Of a DNA stretch of 64,000 nucleotides, positions 36,286 to 48,750 are shown piece by piece. The stretch covers positions 80,711,551 to 80,775,550 of the forward strand of contig JAMXBB010000011.1 of the NCBI GenBank assembly GCA_024138015.1. The letters are read 5' to 3'. Under the pieces are notes generated by a model. It did not search any database, was not told where the DNA came from, and worked only from the letters and a program-made list of their open reading frames with translations. The stretch's first letter is position 1. Every line of letters begins with the position of its first letter. The translations under genes and the position numbers were made by a program. This DNA comes from Lumnitzera littorea (Eukaryota > Streptophyta > Magnoliopsida > Myrtales > Combretaceae).

Positions 36286-37004
36286 CATTGGATATTCATT
36301 TTTCACTCTACTTTGTTCACTTAGAGGAAACTTTGCCAAAATTTTGACTTACAAGCTAATTGCTTTTTGTTGTGTACTTCTAATCTTTGTTGATCACTTG
36401 CAATGGTTAGTTAAAGCATAACCGATAATCAAAGTGAGTCCTCCCATCCTTCTATTTCGAAGGAAATAAATGAAGGTTGCAAGAGCTCATTCGGAGTAGG
36501 GGGTAGTAGCCTTACTCCCCCCAAAACAGCATCGACGGTAGCAAGAGAAGAAGATGGGCCAATACTGTCTTGGGAGAAGAGCAGAAAGTGCGCACAATAA
36601 TGTTGCCACGACACATACCTACCAGATGGTGAGGAGGATAACAATAGGCAATTGTTGGGAACGATTGTTATGAACGAGCATGCGTATGCTCGTGTTCCTT
36701 ACATAATGAGTAAGGAGAAGTTAAGGTCAGTCCACCAGGCGATGGGAGTAATGCTTAGGTGTTAAGTGGAGGAGCACATGGATGGGCAATAGGCTTGTGA
36801 CGTAAGGGACAATTGATCATTCAATATTTACGTGAAAACATTCGAGCTCAATCTTCGCCTTCCTTTTTCAGAATTCTTATTAGAGTTCTTCCGGTACTTC
36901 AGAGTTACATTAGGTAGTCTTAATGCAAATGCATTGATCCAACTGCTTACTTTTGAAGTGCCCAACAATGCATTTAGGAGTTGTAGCCCCCAACTATGCA
37001 ATTA
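36286..37004 (+). pseudogene. Antisense ORF of element A, N-terminal part (gypsy-type putative transposase domain)
   Basis: After about 115 bases of leader, a frame beginning near the ATG at 36402 reads SSHPSISKEINEG, LGTIVMNEHAYARVPYIMSK and then VKTFELNLRLPFSEFLLEFF and RYFRVTLGSLNANALIQLL. The last part resembles the plant Putative gypsy-type transposon domain (PF04195), with its RLPLxxFxxxxLxxFxLxPxQLxPN pattern. Stops occur at 36408, 36599, 36765, 36792 and 36813, so it is a pseudogene. It runs opposite to element A and is cut by solo LTR B2 at 37004, resuming at 47740. The protein's function is unknown despite the domain name. Confidence is moderate for the family and high for decay. 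Confidence 0.55.
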
Positions 37005-37247
37005 TGTCACGCCGCGAAGCGAAAGAGTTACAACAGTTCTGCTGTGCAAACCATTTTAGAATAAAAGCTAACCTCATGACCACTATCTTAGACTTGATTT
37101 ACACAAAACGTCTACGACTAATACGCTTTAAAGTAAACAGTTCATAAATTAAATAAGTTATTTATTTAAGAAAGTATGAAATATATATATATATATATAT
37201 ATATAGACATTAGGATTCAAGTATTACAAATAATGTTTATAGGGTTT

Positions 37248-39001
37248 TGTTGAACCTAGTTTTTCACCCTCTTGGTTCTTTTTATAAAATTAGGCCATCT
37301 CTAAATCGATCAGAACTAAACTCTACCCGTTTAATACTGATCCTCAACTAAGGTTTAAAGAAAATCATTTTTTCAATTTAAAAAGAGATTGAAGTCGTCA
37401 TTCAACCGAAGTTAGGAAAAAGGGTTAATAAATTGGTTATAATTTAGCTACCGGTCTATCGATTAAAAAAAAAAAACAATTTGTAAAACAACTTTTTTTG
37501 AAAATCAGAGATTTAAGTCTAGGGGCTAATTTATTAAATCTTAAACGGGTATCACTTTTTAACTTTTTGAATTTAACTTTGCTTTTCAAATATACCCTTT
37601 TTTAATTTGTAAAACAACTAATTATAATACACACGACTAAATTGATCGATTTACATAAATATCTAAAAATGGAAAAAATAAAACCTCCACATTTTAAGTC
37701 ACCTCGTACTTACATATAGGTGTCTATATACCCGCAATTCGGGATCAAACGTACGTAGTTCTTTTATAAAAGCTTTAGTGGGTGGTTTAATTTTAATTTT
37801 TGAAAAAAGGTCGCATTTACGTTTTTACCCAATTCAATTTATTTAAGGAAATTCTTTTAAAGGGTCCTAATTGATGTTTTATTTTTGGAAACTTTAAAAT
37901 AGTCCTAATTTGGAAAAAAAGGTTTATTTATTTTCATTTATTTTTATAAAACTCAATTTTTCTTAATATCAAAATGATTTTTATTTACTAACCTATTTAT
38001 TTATTTTTATTTTTATTATATTATCTTATTTATTTTATACTTATTCTATCTATTTCTATTAAAATAAATAAATAGACTACTTCCTTTCTCTTTTTGTTTT
38101 TCTTCTCTTTCTTTTTTCTTTTTCATTCTTTTTTCTTTTTCTCATTTATAACATTTACAAAGAAACAAATGAATAAAATTAAATAAAAAAAGAAAAACCG
38201 GATCGGCTCGGATTGGCTTTAGATCAACTCGGTTGGCTCACTTTGGCTTGGAGTCGGCTCAAAAAATTCGATGGTGGTGGTTTTCATAAAAAAAAAAAAA
38301 AAGCACTGTAGGGAATGCTATCCTAAAGAGAAAGGAACTGTACTAGAGAGAGAAAATTTCGATTTTTGTTTTTCTAAAGTATTTTGAAGTTTTTGTTGTC
38401 TTTTGAAAATAAAGAGTAGACCCCTATTTATAGGTGTCATGGTTGAGTTAAGGATAGAAAAAATTAAATACTATATGATTTTCTTTCAATTTTAGATTGG
38501 ATGAACCTGGACAATATAGGTACCAAATACGTGGCAATGATGTGGCCTGTAATGTAGCGATGACATGGCAATAAAGTGAGAAAAAAAAAATAAAAGATAC
38601 ATTTTACACCTTTCATGAATTAAACTCAGGATCTCTAAATCATATGCAATATCAAATCCAAGTGCTTATCCAACTGAGCTATTAATTTTTCCTTATTTAT
38701 ATGTGTAATTAATTACACATATGGACCAAATCAGCCTGGGTTAGATTCAAATCTAAGCCTAAACCTAATAGCCTTTTATTTAAAACTATTGAAATTAAAA
38801 TTATATTCTATCTAAACAACCTAAAAATTTATTATTTTCTAAATTTCCTATTTTTTTTATTTTCTAAATTTCTTATTTTTTTTCTTATTTTTATTTTTTG
38901 GGGTTTTCTTTGATTTTCTAGTTTTTTTTGAACTATTTCTAATTTAGGACCTTATAACCTAATTTGAAAAATAAAAGGAGGGCAAAAATTATGTGTCTAT
39001 A
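37248..39001 (-). mobile_element. Solo LTR D1 inside B2
   Basis: 1754 bp. On the minus strand it starts TATAGACACATAATTTTTGCCC and ends AGGTTCAACA, so the termini are TA...CA. Perfect 5-bp duplications GGTTT flank it (37243-37247 and 39002-39006). A TATA box (CCTATAAATAGGGG, near 38425-38440, minus) and an upstream tRNA-like module are present. It is an inverted relative of D2 and lacks most of D2's GC-rich leader. Confidence 0.8.
38617..38681 (-). promoter_or_regulatory. tRNA-like A-box/B-box module in LTR D1
   Basis: On the minus strand TAGCTCAGTTGGATAAGCAC (A-box-like, from 38681) is followed by GAGTTTAATTC (B-box-like, 38617-38627) at about the spacing found in tRNA genes. It could be an internal RNA polymerase III promoter or a fossil tRNA/SINE head. 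It aligns base for base in layout with the module in D2, so it is homologous. It is not a functional tRNA: the stems do not close. Confidence 0.6.
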
Positions 39002-39918
39002 GGTTTCATTGCCCTATACTTCCTAAATAATACATTATTTGAAAATGAAATAATCCAAATAAAAGCAAAGACCTTAACAATATATATCTATTCTTTAGAT
39101 GTATTTCTTCACTCCCCAAGATCCAACAGTTACTTGCTTTAGGATAATTATGATCTGCTTCCTAGCTAGCACTTACAATAAAGTCTATAGAGATGTGAGC
39201 AACCACAACTTAATAAGTTAGGACAGAGACTCAAAATCATACAGCAAACACAAATAGGGTTATCAACCAAATTACTTAGTTAAATGCTATGCATGTATAA
39301 GAAAATGCTATTGTATGACATTGTTCAGCCCGTTGTGAGATTAGAGAAATTATGCTTGCTTTAATCCAAGTTGAAGAGTTACCGTTAATGCAACAGCTCA
39401 CAATTAAACCCAGGCTTGTGCAATTGAGACATCGCTCTTCTTGTAACTACTGTCAAACCATTGACTTCACCCTTGCCGCAACCTCCTCATCTATCGCTTA
39501 GTTCAACTAAGGACGAAGAAAGGACCAATTATGCTATCTAGTGTTATCCTTTTCGAAGAGGTCCGTATTTGACCGAAGAATCTTAATATTCCCCTAATAG
39601 GTTGCTATGCATGTTCGATTTATATTTACAAATCATATATTTGGTTAAGTCTAATTTAGAGTGATCAATCATTTTATACAAATCATACAATACAAGTCAA
39701 AGCAGCACATCAAAATCATATCATCAACTCAAAACAAGCACAATCAAGTATAATTTCAAACCTCCAAAATATAATACTATATTAATCCCAACTTACCTAG
39801 TATCCTTAGTCACTCACTCAACCAACCACAGGTCAACTCATCTTCGTTTGTCCTATAATATATAATATAAATACGTTTTTAGTATTTATATCTTGATGAT
39901 GTGTATATGTATATATAT

Positions 39919-42900
39919 TGTAAGCTCCCAAAATTAAGTTTAGAACAACCGAGCTTAGATTTAGGGCTTTTAGGAAAACTTATCCAATTGAGTCCAAACT
40001 TTACGACTAGAATAAAAAAGTTAGTTGAGATATTACAGTGAAGTTAGATTTTAGTAATAATACCCAAAATTCCAATTTTGCCTTTAGAAGTTGGAATATT
40101 TAATATAGTATTAAAATGTTTGGAACTCCTAAAATCGAACTTAGATTGCAACGAGAACTTAAAAATAAGTTAATTGAGCTATAAATAATATAGTATAATT
40201 TACTATATAAAAATACATGTAATTTTATGAGTATATCCGGTATAAATAATAATTATACCCGTAAATTAACCCTAAATTATGTAATTATATATTTATTGTA
40301 TTTAATTCATGGAATTAACTTTAGAATATATCCTAAAAATAAAAGATATGCTAGAAACTTAATTATATGAGTAAAGTTATATATTTCACATGTTATTTAC
40401 ATAGGGTATATACTTATATACTAATTAAATAACTAAATCCTAACATATACTATTCATATTTAAGTAAATAATTAATAATACTTATCCAAATGCATTTGGA
40501 GCTTGCTGGAAATTTATGTAGCTGCTGCAGAAGAAAAGAATTTACTGAATCAAAAGTGGAAGGAGGAAAAAATGACACCTCATGCTTCATTAATGGAGAA
40601 AACAAAAGAAAAAAAAAAGAGAAAAATTTATAGGTGGTGAAAGAATTCTATAAATACTATCCTATCAGCAGATTAGCAACATTTTAGCAGTTAGGAACCA
40701 AGAATGGAGAAAAAGAAAAATTAGAAAAAATCGTAGAAAATAAAAAGAAATTTAGAAAAAACGAGGGAAATTAGTGAAAATGTAAAACCCTAACCTAGAG
40801 TGGTTTTTCCTGTGAAACCCAACCAACCCTACACGGTCCACCCACCGCGCAGGTCGTCTGACAACCACCTAACTGCCGCCGACCACCGAAGTACCCAAGA
40901 ACACCAAGGTCAATTTCCTGTCCTGTTTTTCAATAATTCCTCAAAATTAGTAAATCCACCTAGAAAATTTTGAAAAAAATTGTACTTAGGTTATTTTAAA
41001 CATGCTTTCATGTGATATTTTTATTTTTGGAAATTTGTAATATTTAATATACTTTATTAAGAAATCTACTATTTACCTGAATTTATATTTGTAAAATAAA
41101 TGTACTAAATAATGTTGTTTCTAGCTGAAAATTTTTGTGTAGGATGTATATGATATATAGATAATTGCTATGTAGCTTGAATTTTTATTTGAATATTTTT
41201 AATATTTATTGCATTTTTAGGCTTGAAAATAGGTCGAAAATAGGTTGAAATTATGAATTTAATAGGAAATTATGAAATTAATTGATGAAATAGATATGTA
41301 CTGATCTATAATAAATAATAATAGAATTGAGTCAGATTGAAATTAATTTGGTGCTAAAAGAATCATAATTGGGTAATATATGATAATTTAAGGGTAAAAT
41401 CATCAATACGAATATATAGGCAATAGGTCGGAAACTTGAAAACAAGTGATAACTGAATCCCCTATATTTTTAGGAGTCTATATAAATTTTTGGGGAATTA
41501 TTTGGTAACTCGAACTATTTATTATGAATTTATTAAGTAAAATAGCTTAATTTACGAATCGGGGTGTATTTGTAATATTAATAAGCTAAAATAAATTAAA
41601 TAGTTAAATAAAAACTATATGTGGAAATTGCTGATCAGATTGGATTAAATGGATATTTTTATTATAATTATTAATATTTTCTAATTGAGATACACTTTAG
41701 GTATATTAAGATTGGATAATACTTATATTGTAACAATATATGAACAAATTAGATGAAATACAATTTAATAACGTAAATTACGTATAATACGATTATATTT
41801 ATATAATTATGTATAATTGTATTAAAAACTCAAACTACCAATTAAAAGCTATTTTTAGAAATATGACCCATAAAACCTGTCATTAGGTCTATACGAACCT
41901 AATGACATTAATTTTATTAAAATCGGACAACCTTAAATAATTTAACCTATAACTTTATCATATTTAAGAATGTACATATTTCGGTAACTTTACCGGAATT
42001 AAAACGTGAATTAATAAATAAAAAATACGTTTCGATGCAATCGAAACGACATATAATATGTAATAGTATATATGATGTACAGTATCAACAATTAATAACT
42101 TAATTCGATATATAATAATAACATAACTGTATATTATGGAAATAATATATATATATATATATATATATAACCATTAAAGATTAAACCTTAATGTTTTCGT
42201 AATTATTACGAAAACTGAATTTGGGTCTTTTGTATAATTAGGACCTTCCAATACAAAGACGGTTGACCATTCAAGTCAGCAATAGCGAACATCTAAACAA
42301 GTAAGTTGGGATTATGGCTTCATCGCTTGTTTGGGTACTATTTAAAGAATCCGAAGACCCAAGAGTACTTCTGGTTATATTTATAGTTAGATGATTATGC
42401 GCATGCTGTATGTGTGAATGATACTTGGTTGTGACAGGAGTTCAACTATTTGGTGTGCTGTTCTGCATATTTACATGGATTCTGTATTATGTGAACTTGT
42501 TGATCACCCCTGATTAAAACTAAAAGTTATTCGACTAAAATGAAATTGGACATGCATAATCACTCGTTAGGGGAAACGATTAAGAGTATTAGGCCAAATA
42601 CCAACTTCCTTCGATGAGGATAACTGAAATGGTCCTTTCCCCATCCTTAGTCGAACTAAGTGACAGGCGAAGAGGTCGCAGCAAGGTTTGGGGTCATAGT
42701 TTGAAGGCGGTCATGGGAGGAGGGTGTTCTCCATTGCATAAACCCAGGTTTGGTCTGACTTGAGTCGCGATGAAATTCCTCAATCCGGGTTAGAGCGAAT
42801 ATAATTTCTCTAACCTCACAATGGACTGGATAACACTGTACGATGTTTCATTTGAGTGATTGCATTGCATTTCATCATAATTATTAACCTTATTTGTGAT

Positions 42901-43444
42901 TATATAGTACTCTTCTGACTCCGACCCACTTTTTGAGCTAGTTGTGCTCACATCCCTATAGACTCTTTTGCAGGTGTTGAGTAAGAACAAGATGTTCAGG
43001 TACCACCGTTCTCAGGTTAGTATGCTGTTATTTGGGAAAGTGAAAATCGAGGAATGAACTGAACTCGACCTTTTAACTTTGTCTTTGAGTTTTGAGGAAA
43101 CTAATTGGGAATTCCCTGGGAGGCCCGGTTTTCCTAACTTATTGTATATAGACTGCAAAACTTGTAGCTTTTAATAAACTTAGATTATAATCTTTATCTT
43201 TGGACGTAAAACGTTTGTATAAATACTGTTGTGGTATTAAATAGTAAGTCGTATAGAACAAGTATTTTGTAAAAGCTCTACCACAAGTTTGGTTGTTAAC
43301 AGGTATTAGAATAGACATTTCAAGCTAGTTGAGTTGTGCTCCTTGTGTGAACTGTATCTACGATAACAACTGTGAGATCAGCTTCTATTTTAGATTAGTT
43401 TACACGGCGGGACTATGACGACTCTTTCTGTTTGAGGCATGACA
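39919..43444 (+). mobile_element. Solo LTR B3, inserted in inverse orientation within B2
   Basis: 3526 bp starting TGTAAGCTCCCAAAATTAAG and ending TTTGAGGCATGACA. The flanks are TATAT (39914-39918) and TATAC (43445-43449), a 5-bp duplication with one mismatch. It is the reverse-complement relative of B1 and B2; for example the string near 43405-43440 matches the reverse of the B1 start. The plus-strand TATA box is TCTATAAATAC (40648-40658), with a GC-rich CCACC patch after it (40810-40910). A TA microsatellite lies at 42147-42169. No protein-coding domain was seen. Confidence 0.82.
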
Positions 43445-44801
43445 TATACTCCAGGTTATGATTTAACCTAATTCTTTCCACATACATAATAGTTATTGTT
43501 AATTCATCTCAAGTTAGTTTAGAGTTTGGTTTCCAAACCTAATTCTGATTTAAGTTTTAAAGCGATTTCAATTAAAGATATTATACGCAAAGCCTGAAAA
43601 TGCAATCCGAACACTAATGTGAAATTAATCACATTAGGCTCGAGTATCCTAAATATCATTTTTAGTCCTAAATCAGTATTCTATTCTACCTAGTACACTT
43701 TAATCCTTATTAGTATACCGAATTTTTTTTCGATGTGAGACAAATTTTACATTTTTCATATAAATACCTAAATTTAAGTTTTCTACCAGATTTATTATAT
43801 ATTATTATTATTATTATTATAATATTAATTTTTATTCTAATATTTTTTATTTATTATATTTCCAATTTTTCATATTATGTATTATTACCTATTATATACA
43901 TAATACATATGTAATATTTCTATTACTCCAAATATCATCTCCCAACTTCAATTGACATCTCAAAATATATAAATTAATCGCAAATTAGATTTTACACCTA
44001 AGTATCCTAATTTGTAAAATTAACTTAAAATATACTATTCTTATCTATTACATATATACTACATAATACCTTAATAATTACATCTAATACCTTAAATGCC
44101 ACAAATATCACACTTCATCAGATTTCAACATCTTTAAACATATAATTACTCACTAAATTAGTAATCGCTCATTTAATTACTTAATTAACATTAAATTACC
44201 CATTTTATGTATCATTTTAAGGCTTAAAAATTATCTAAAAATTTTAAAAATTTATTTTTGAAAAAGGGCTTCATAGTAATCTTATATAACTCCTAAGTAA
44301 TCTATACAAAAATTTTGGGTTCAAAACTATACTTTTAAGGTCATTTATTTCTAAATCAAATAAAGCACGGGACATATTTTTATCAAAATAAAAATTTTCC
44401 CTAAATCTACATTCTAAAATATCTAAGAATAACAAAATTCATAATTTTACAAATATTTTTAATAATTTAAGCAAAATCAAAAATTGAAACTTATCGACAT
44501 TCGTTGCTCCTACTATCAAGGCTTTGTTGGTAAGGCTAGGTGTTGGTTTTGGAGTGGGGTGGTGGTGGTGGTGGTGCTGATTGTTTGGTTTTAGGTGGCA
44601 GTGATCCGTTAGTTCAGCATAAACGGTCTAACTGTATAGATTTTTCAAATTTTTATAAAAACCTAAATTTTCTCTCAAATTTTGGTGCTCTCAAATTTTT
44701 TTCAACTCCAAACTAACCAAATGAGCTCCTGTAATTTTTTTGCTATTTATAAAGTTATAAAGTAATTTTAGTGCATTTAATTAGACAAGACAATGGCTTA
44801 T

Positions 44802-47193
44802 TATAGACACCTAATTTTTGCCCCTCTATAGTCTTAATTTTTATTTTTACAAAAAGGGTCCTAATTCAAAATAAAAAATAATAAAATTAATAATTAATAA
44901 AAATACCAAAAAAATAAAAAAGGAAAATTTATAAAAAATTTTGTAGATTTTTAGGAAGTAATTTATAGTAGGAATAATTAGTGTTAGTTTCAGTTTTAGT
45001 TTAGTTAAAAATTTTTAGCTTAGGAAATCATATAGTTTAAATATAATTTAATTGTAATGAATATCAAGGCATAGGCTAATGGCCTAATAGATAAGTAGCA
45101 GAGTATTTGGGGTAGATTTAGTTTGAGGTCTTGGGTTCGAGTCTCGGCAGGCACCTATGTCTTTATTTTTTTAACTTTGTAGAAGCGAGATGAAAATCAG
45201 TTTCATATCTAATTAAATCATATGAATTTAGTTAAATCAGATTTGAATAAAATTTGAATCTAGTTTAATCAGATACAACAGATATGATAGAATAGGATTT
45301 AATTTGGACTTTATAAAAGAAAAAAACAACAACATAAACCCGGCAGCCCCTGCAGAAAATAGCAACACGCCACAAACATTAGCATCATACTTCACTATCG
45401 CACATACTGCTTCCTTGCTGTACTCCACTGTCATCACAATTACATCATCCTCATATACCCTCACGGTAGCGAACAACACTCCCAACCGAACCACTAACAT
45501 GCATGTGCAGCAGGAAAGCAACAGCAACCATAGCTTCACGATCAGCCCACAACCCATTCGACCCCCCACAGCCAGCAAACACCACACCAGATCCTCGTCA
45601 AAACCCAGAACTACTTGATCACCACGTAGCAGTCTGTACTGCAGCAACTCAACATAACGGACAACAGCAGCGAGCGCAGTCTTGCACACTCCTAATCACC
45701 GAACAGCAGCCACCGCATGCTCCAATCTGCAGTACTGCACACTCCTGATACGAATAGCAGCCGCACGTTCTAATCTGCAGTCCTGCACACGCCTAATCGC
45801 ACGCAGCAGCCCAGTCCTAGCGACCAGCTGCACGATCAAATAATATGCACAATGCCGAGTTACCGTCTACGAATACTGCATTTACTTGCACCGATCGGTC
45901 ATTGCTGTACCCTGACTCCACCGAACTGCACATTATCCTCTGCACGAGACGATAACTCTACACTCACGTATGCTTTAGCCCACATACGTTGTATACACCG
46001 ATCTGCACTTCACGCCGACCACTCCACTCCTGCACGGTCCTACAAACAGCAGATTGACGCTCGATACATACCACGCCCGACCTCACTCAAGCGTGGATGT
46101 TATTCACATCAAACGAACGACAATGGCATGCTTCCCCTGACGTCTGCAACCCCCCTAGCCAAACGCATTGGATAGCCGCTGCACTTCGTATACTCCACGA
46201 ATAGGGAATTCCATCGTAGAGCAATCAGGTTAGTTTTTTTTTTATTATTATTATTATTTTCTTATTTAGATTATCATATTGTTACTATTATGTTACTAGT
46301 TCTATAGTTATTTAGCATAGTACATGTATATATGGATAATATTAGCTATGGAGGTTTATTAGTATTATTTTTGTTTTATATATTTACATTAGAATATATG
46401 ATATCACTAACTTATTTAGGTGTATACTTATTTAATTGTAATGATATGTATTTATATATATATATATGTATTATTAATATAGGATTTTTAGGATTAGATT
46501 TTTTTTAGAAATCATCATATAGAAAAACTTTTATTTTTTTTAGAAATAAAAGTTGGGAAAAAAGAAGAAGAAATTTTTTACAAAAAGAAAGTTATAATTT
46601 CTTAGAGAGTTTTGTGATCATTTACGAGTTAGGACCCTTTTAGATTTTTTTTTAAATAAACCGAATAAATTAAAAACGTAAACTCGGGTAGTTTTTAAAA
46701 TTAAAATAAATCAACACATTAAAGATGTTTTGAAAGAACTACGATCGTCTAATCCCGGCTAGCGGGTACGTAAGCACTTTTGAGGCGACAATAAAATATG
46801 TAGAAACTTAGATTCTTTTTCTTTTATTTTTTATTTATTTATTTATTTTTTAAATATTATAATTAGAAAAATAATCCTAATTTCAATAAATAGATAGTGG
46901 TACTCGTTAAGGGTTTAATAGGTTAGCCCCCGAACTTGGAACTCTCTGGTTCTTCACTTAAAATTGAAATCAAAGACCGGTAGCCAAATCATGATCAATC
47001 CACCCAATTGATTACGGTTTCTTTTTATTTTCTCGACTTCGGTCGGGTAGCAACTCTAAAAATTATTTTCAATAAAAAACTGGAATTTCTCAATTTCTTT
47101 AGTCGACGATTAATATTAAATGGGTTAGGGTTTAGTATTTATCGGAAATAAAGAAATCAATTTTAAAAAGAAATCAAAAAATCAAGCTCGACA
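44802..47193 (+). mobile_element. Solo LTR D2 inside B2
   Basis: 2392 bp starting TATAGACACCTAATTTTTGCCC and ending AAGCTCGACA, flanked by perfect 5-bp duplications CTTAT (44797-44801 and 47194-47198). TATA box TTTATAAAAG lies near 45309. A GC-rich leader-like segment follows (about 45335-46200, rich in CAGCA, CACTC and CCACC strings). Open frames in it (plus 45304-45618 and 45852-46175, minus 45237-45689) are low-complexity Ser/Thr/Pro/His-rich or hydrophobic shadows without a domain, so I do not call genes. Shared strings with D1 and D3 (GACCGGTAGC..., GACTTCGGTCGGGTAGCAACTC) lie near 46975-47060. Confidence 0.8.
45080..45152 (+). promoter_or_regulatory. tRNA-like A-box/B-box module in LTR D2
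   Basis: TGGCCTAATAGATAAGTAGC (A-box-like) is followed by GGGTTCGAGTCTCGG, whose GGTTCGAGTCT (45134-45144) is close to the RNA polymerase III B-box consensus GGTTCGANNCC. The module lies about 170 bases upstream of the D2 TATA box, in U3. Homologous modules occur at the same relative place in D1 and D3. Confidence 0.6.
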
Positions 47194-47734
47194 CTTATCC
47201 TTTTCTATTTTTGACTTTTTACTTATCTTAATTTAATTGGTTGCTTTTATTTATTCAATTCTAAGCCACTATGCCTCAGTTATGGATGTTTCCTCATTTT
47301 TCCTAATTTTTTTTAATTAATTATGAATTTTATTTAATTAATTAACCTTATTTTAGCATATTTTGCATATTTTAAGTAATTATGCATATTTCTATCTATA
47401 TGTAACTACATATATGGTATATACATATAGGTAGAAATAAATACTCCTAAATATTTTTTAAGTTATTTTATGATTTTTAGTGTGCATATAATTTATCTCT
47501 AAGGATTCATTAGTTATTTAAATGCATTTTACGTATTTCCGATAAGTAACGAGTAATATACTTAAAATTTAGAATTTTATATTTTTTTATTTTATTACTT
47601 ATTTTCCTAAATTCAAACTTACGGGATTACTTTTACTAATATTTCTAACTTTACTAATATTTCTAACTTTATTACTTTATAATCATTTTAAATTTTACGA
47701 ACCAAACCCCAAGTAGTTAGTTGTAGGGCTTACA

Positions 47735-48750
47735 AACTATTTAGGCACTTCTTCTTTGTAAAGAGGGTAGCCAATGGATGGGTTTACATTGTTACCCGAG
47801 GCATGAGTATGAGTATTATTGATAAGCCACTAAATAAGGTAGAAAAAGTTCTTTTATTGCATTCATGTTCTCCAGCCACTTGATTTTCCAATCGAGTAAA
47901 GATGACCCATTTGGGATAGGAAGTTAAAGCCCTTTGGGGATGAAGATGTGATAGCTCACATTAAGCTCTTGAATTTGGCAAGCTAGCGAAAGCTCAAGCC
48001 TTTGTCAATATGTGAGAAGTATAAGGATGGAGTGCCATTGTTTACAATGAAGATAGGTATTTGTTGTGTTCAGTCGAGAAAGGGGGATGGTTGTTTGTTA
48101 CGCCGCATCGTCTTGCCATTGGAGTAGGGGACATCGGGCTGCTCATCCTTAGCTTAATAAGTGCCTTGTCTTTGCTTTAGTCTATTTCCTTAAGGAGTTC
48201 GCTTGTTCTTTTGTAGCTTCAGAATTGGCCATAAAGAAGGTAAGGGCAAAGCTACTGGCTGTACAGAGTAGGCAGCTCGAGAATGCTTTGAGGCCTAAGA
48301 AGAGAAGGTTACTCGAGTTGCAAGGAGAGGGGGAGAGCTCACATCACCCTTCAAAAAAGTCAAAGAAGAAAAGTGGAAGGTAGCCGACACTTCTTAAGGT
48401 TGTTTAGCAAGGTGGTAAGGATGTACCGACAAGGGTGCCATTAGGGACTTTAGTGGCAATCCTAAAGGCATCCATTGAGGGTATGGTTCAAGAGGCTTCA
48501 ACTAGGGCTACAATTGCCTAGTAAGGTCCTGTAGTAGCAAGTACTTAAATGGATGTAGAGTGGGTAAGTTCCGAGCATACCCTTGAAGCTACCACTACAA
48601 ATGCCATCAAGATTCCTAACAATGAGTATGTTGAACCTTTGGTCTGTCATATGAAGCGAGCAGCCCCCGTTCAGCTTGTAGATTAGCCTGCCTAAAGGTT
48701 TGAGCAACTGTAAGCGTAGTTCGAGTGATTAGTGGAGGCCTTAGCGAAGT
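47735..48750 (+). pseudogene. Antisense ORF of element A, C-terminal part
   Basis: This continues the frame interrupted by B2 at 37004. Readable pieces are FFFVKRVANGWVYIVTRGMS and DKPLNKVEKVLLLHSC, which suit the middle of the PF04195-type domain. A Lys/Arg-rich tail (RPKKRRLLELQGEGESSHH, PSKKSKKKSG, near 48290-48380) resembles a nuclear-localisation segment. Several stops and shifts interrupt it. It runs directly into the LTR stub at about 48750, so the true C-terminus cannot be placed. No function beyond the domain resemblance can be given. Confidence 0.45.

Larger units (their letters stand above)
37005..47734 (-). mobile_element. Solo LTR B2, itself split by D1, B3 and D2
   Basis: Starts TGTCACGCCGCGAAGCG and ends TTGTAGGGCTTACA, flanked by AATTA (37000-37004) and AACTA (47735-47739), a 5-bp target duplication with one transition. 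Its own sequence is homologous and colinear to B1. Its three insertions and their target duplications (1759, 3531 and 2397 bp) total 7687 bp, so B2 proper is about 3043 bp, close to B1's 3116. The minus-strand TATA box is at 44741-44753. It interrupts the antisense ORF of element A. Confidence 0.82.

Noticed and set aside
45080..45152. A true tRNA gene in D2
   Set aside because: The A and B boxes are visible but acceptor and anticodon stems do not close and no credible anticodon loop is seen, so only a tRNA-like module is reported.
45237..45689. 150-residue minus-strand ORF and overlapping plus-strand ORFs in the GC-rich part of D2
   Set aside because: They overlap on opposite strands, have low-complexity or hydrophobic shadow composition, show no domain, and lie in an LTR leader with a target duplication around it.
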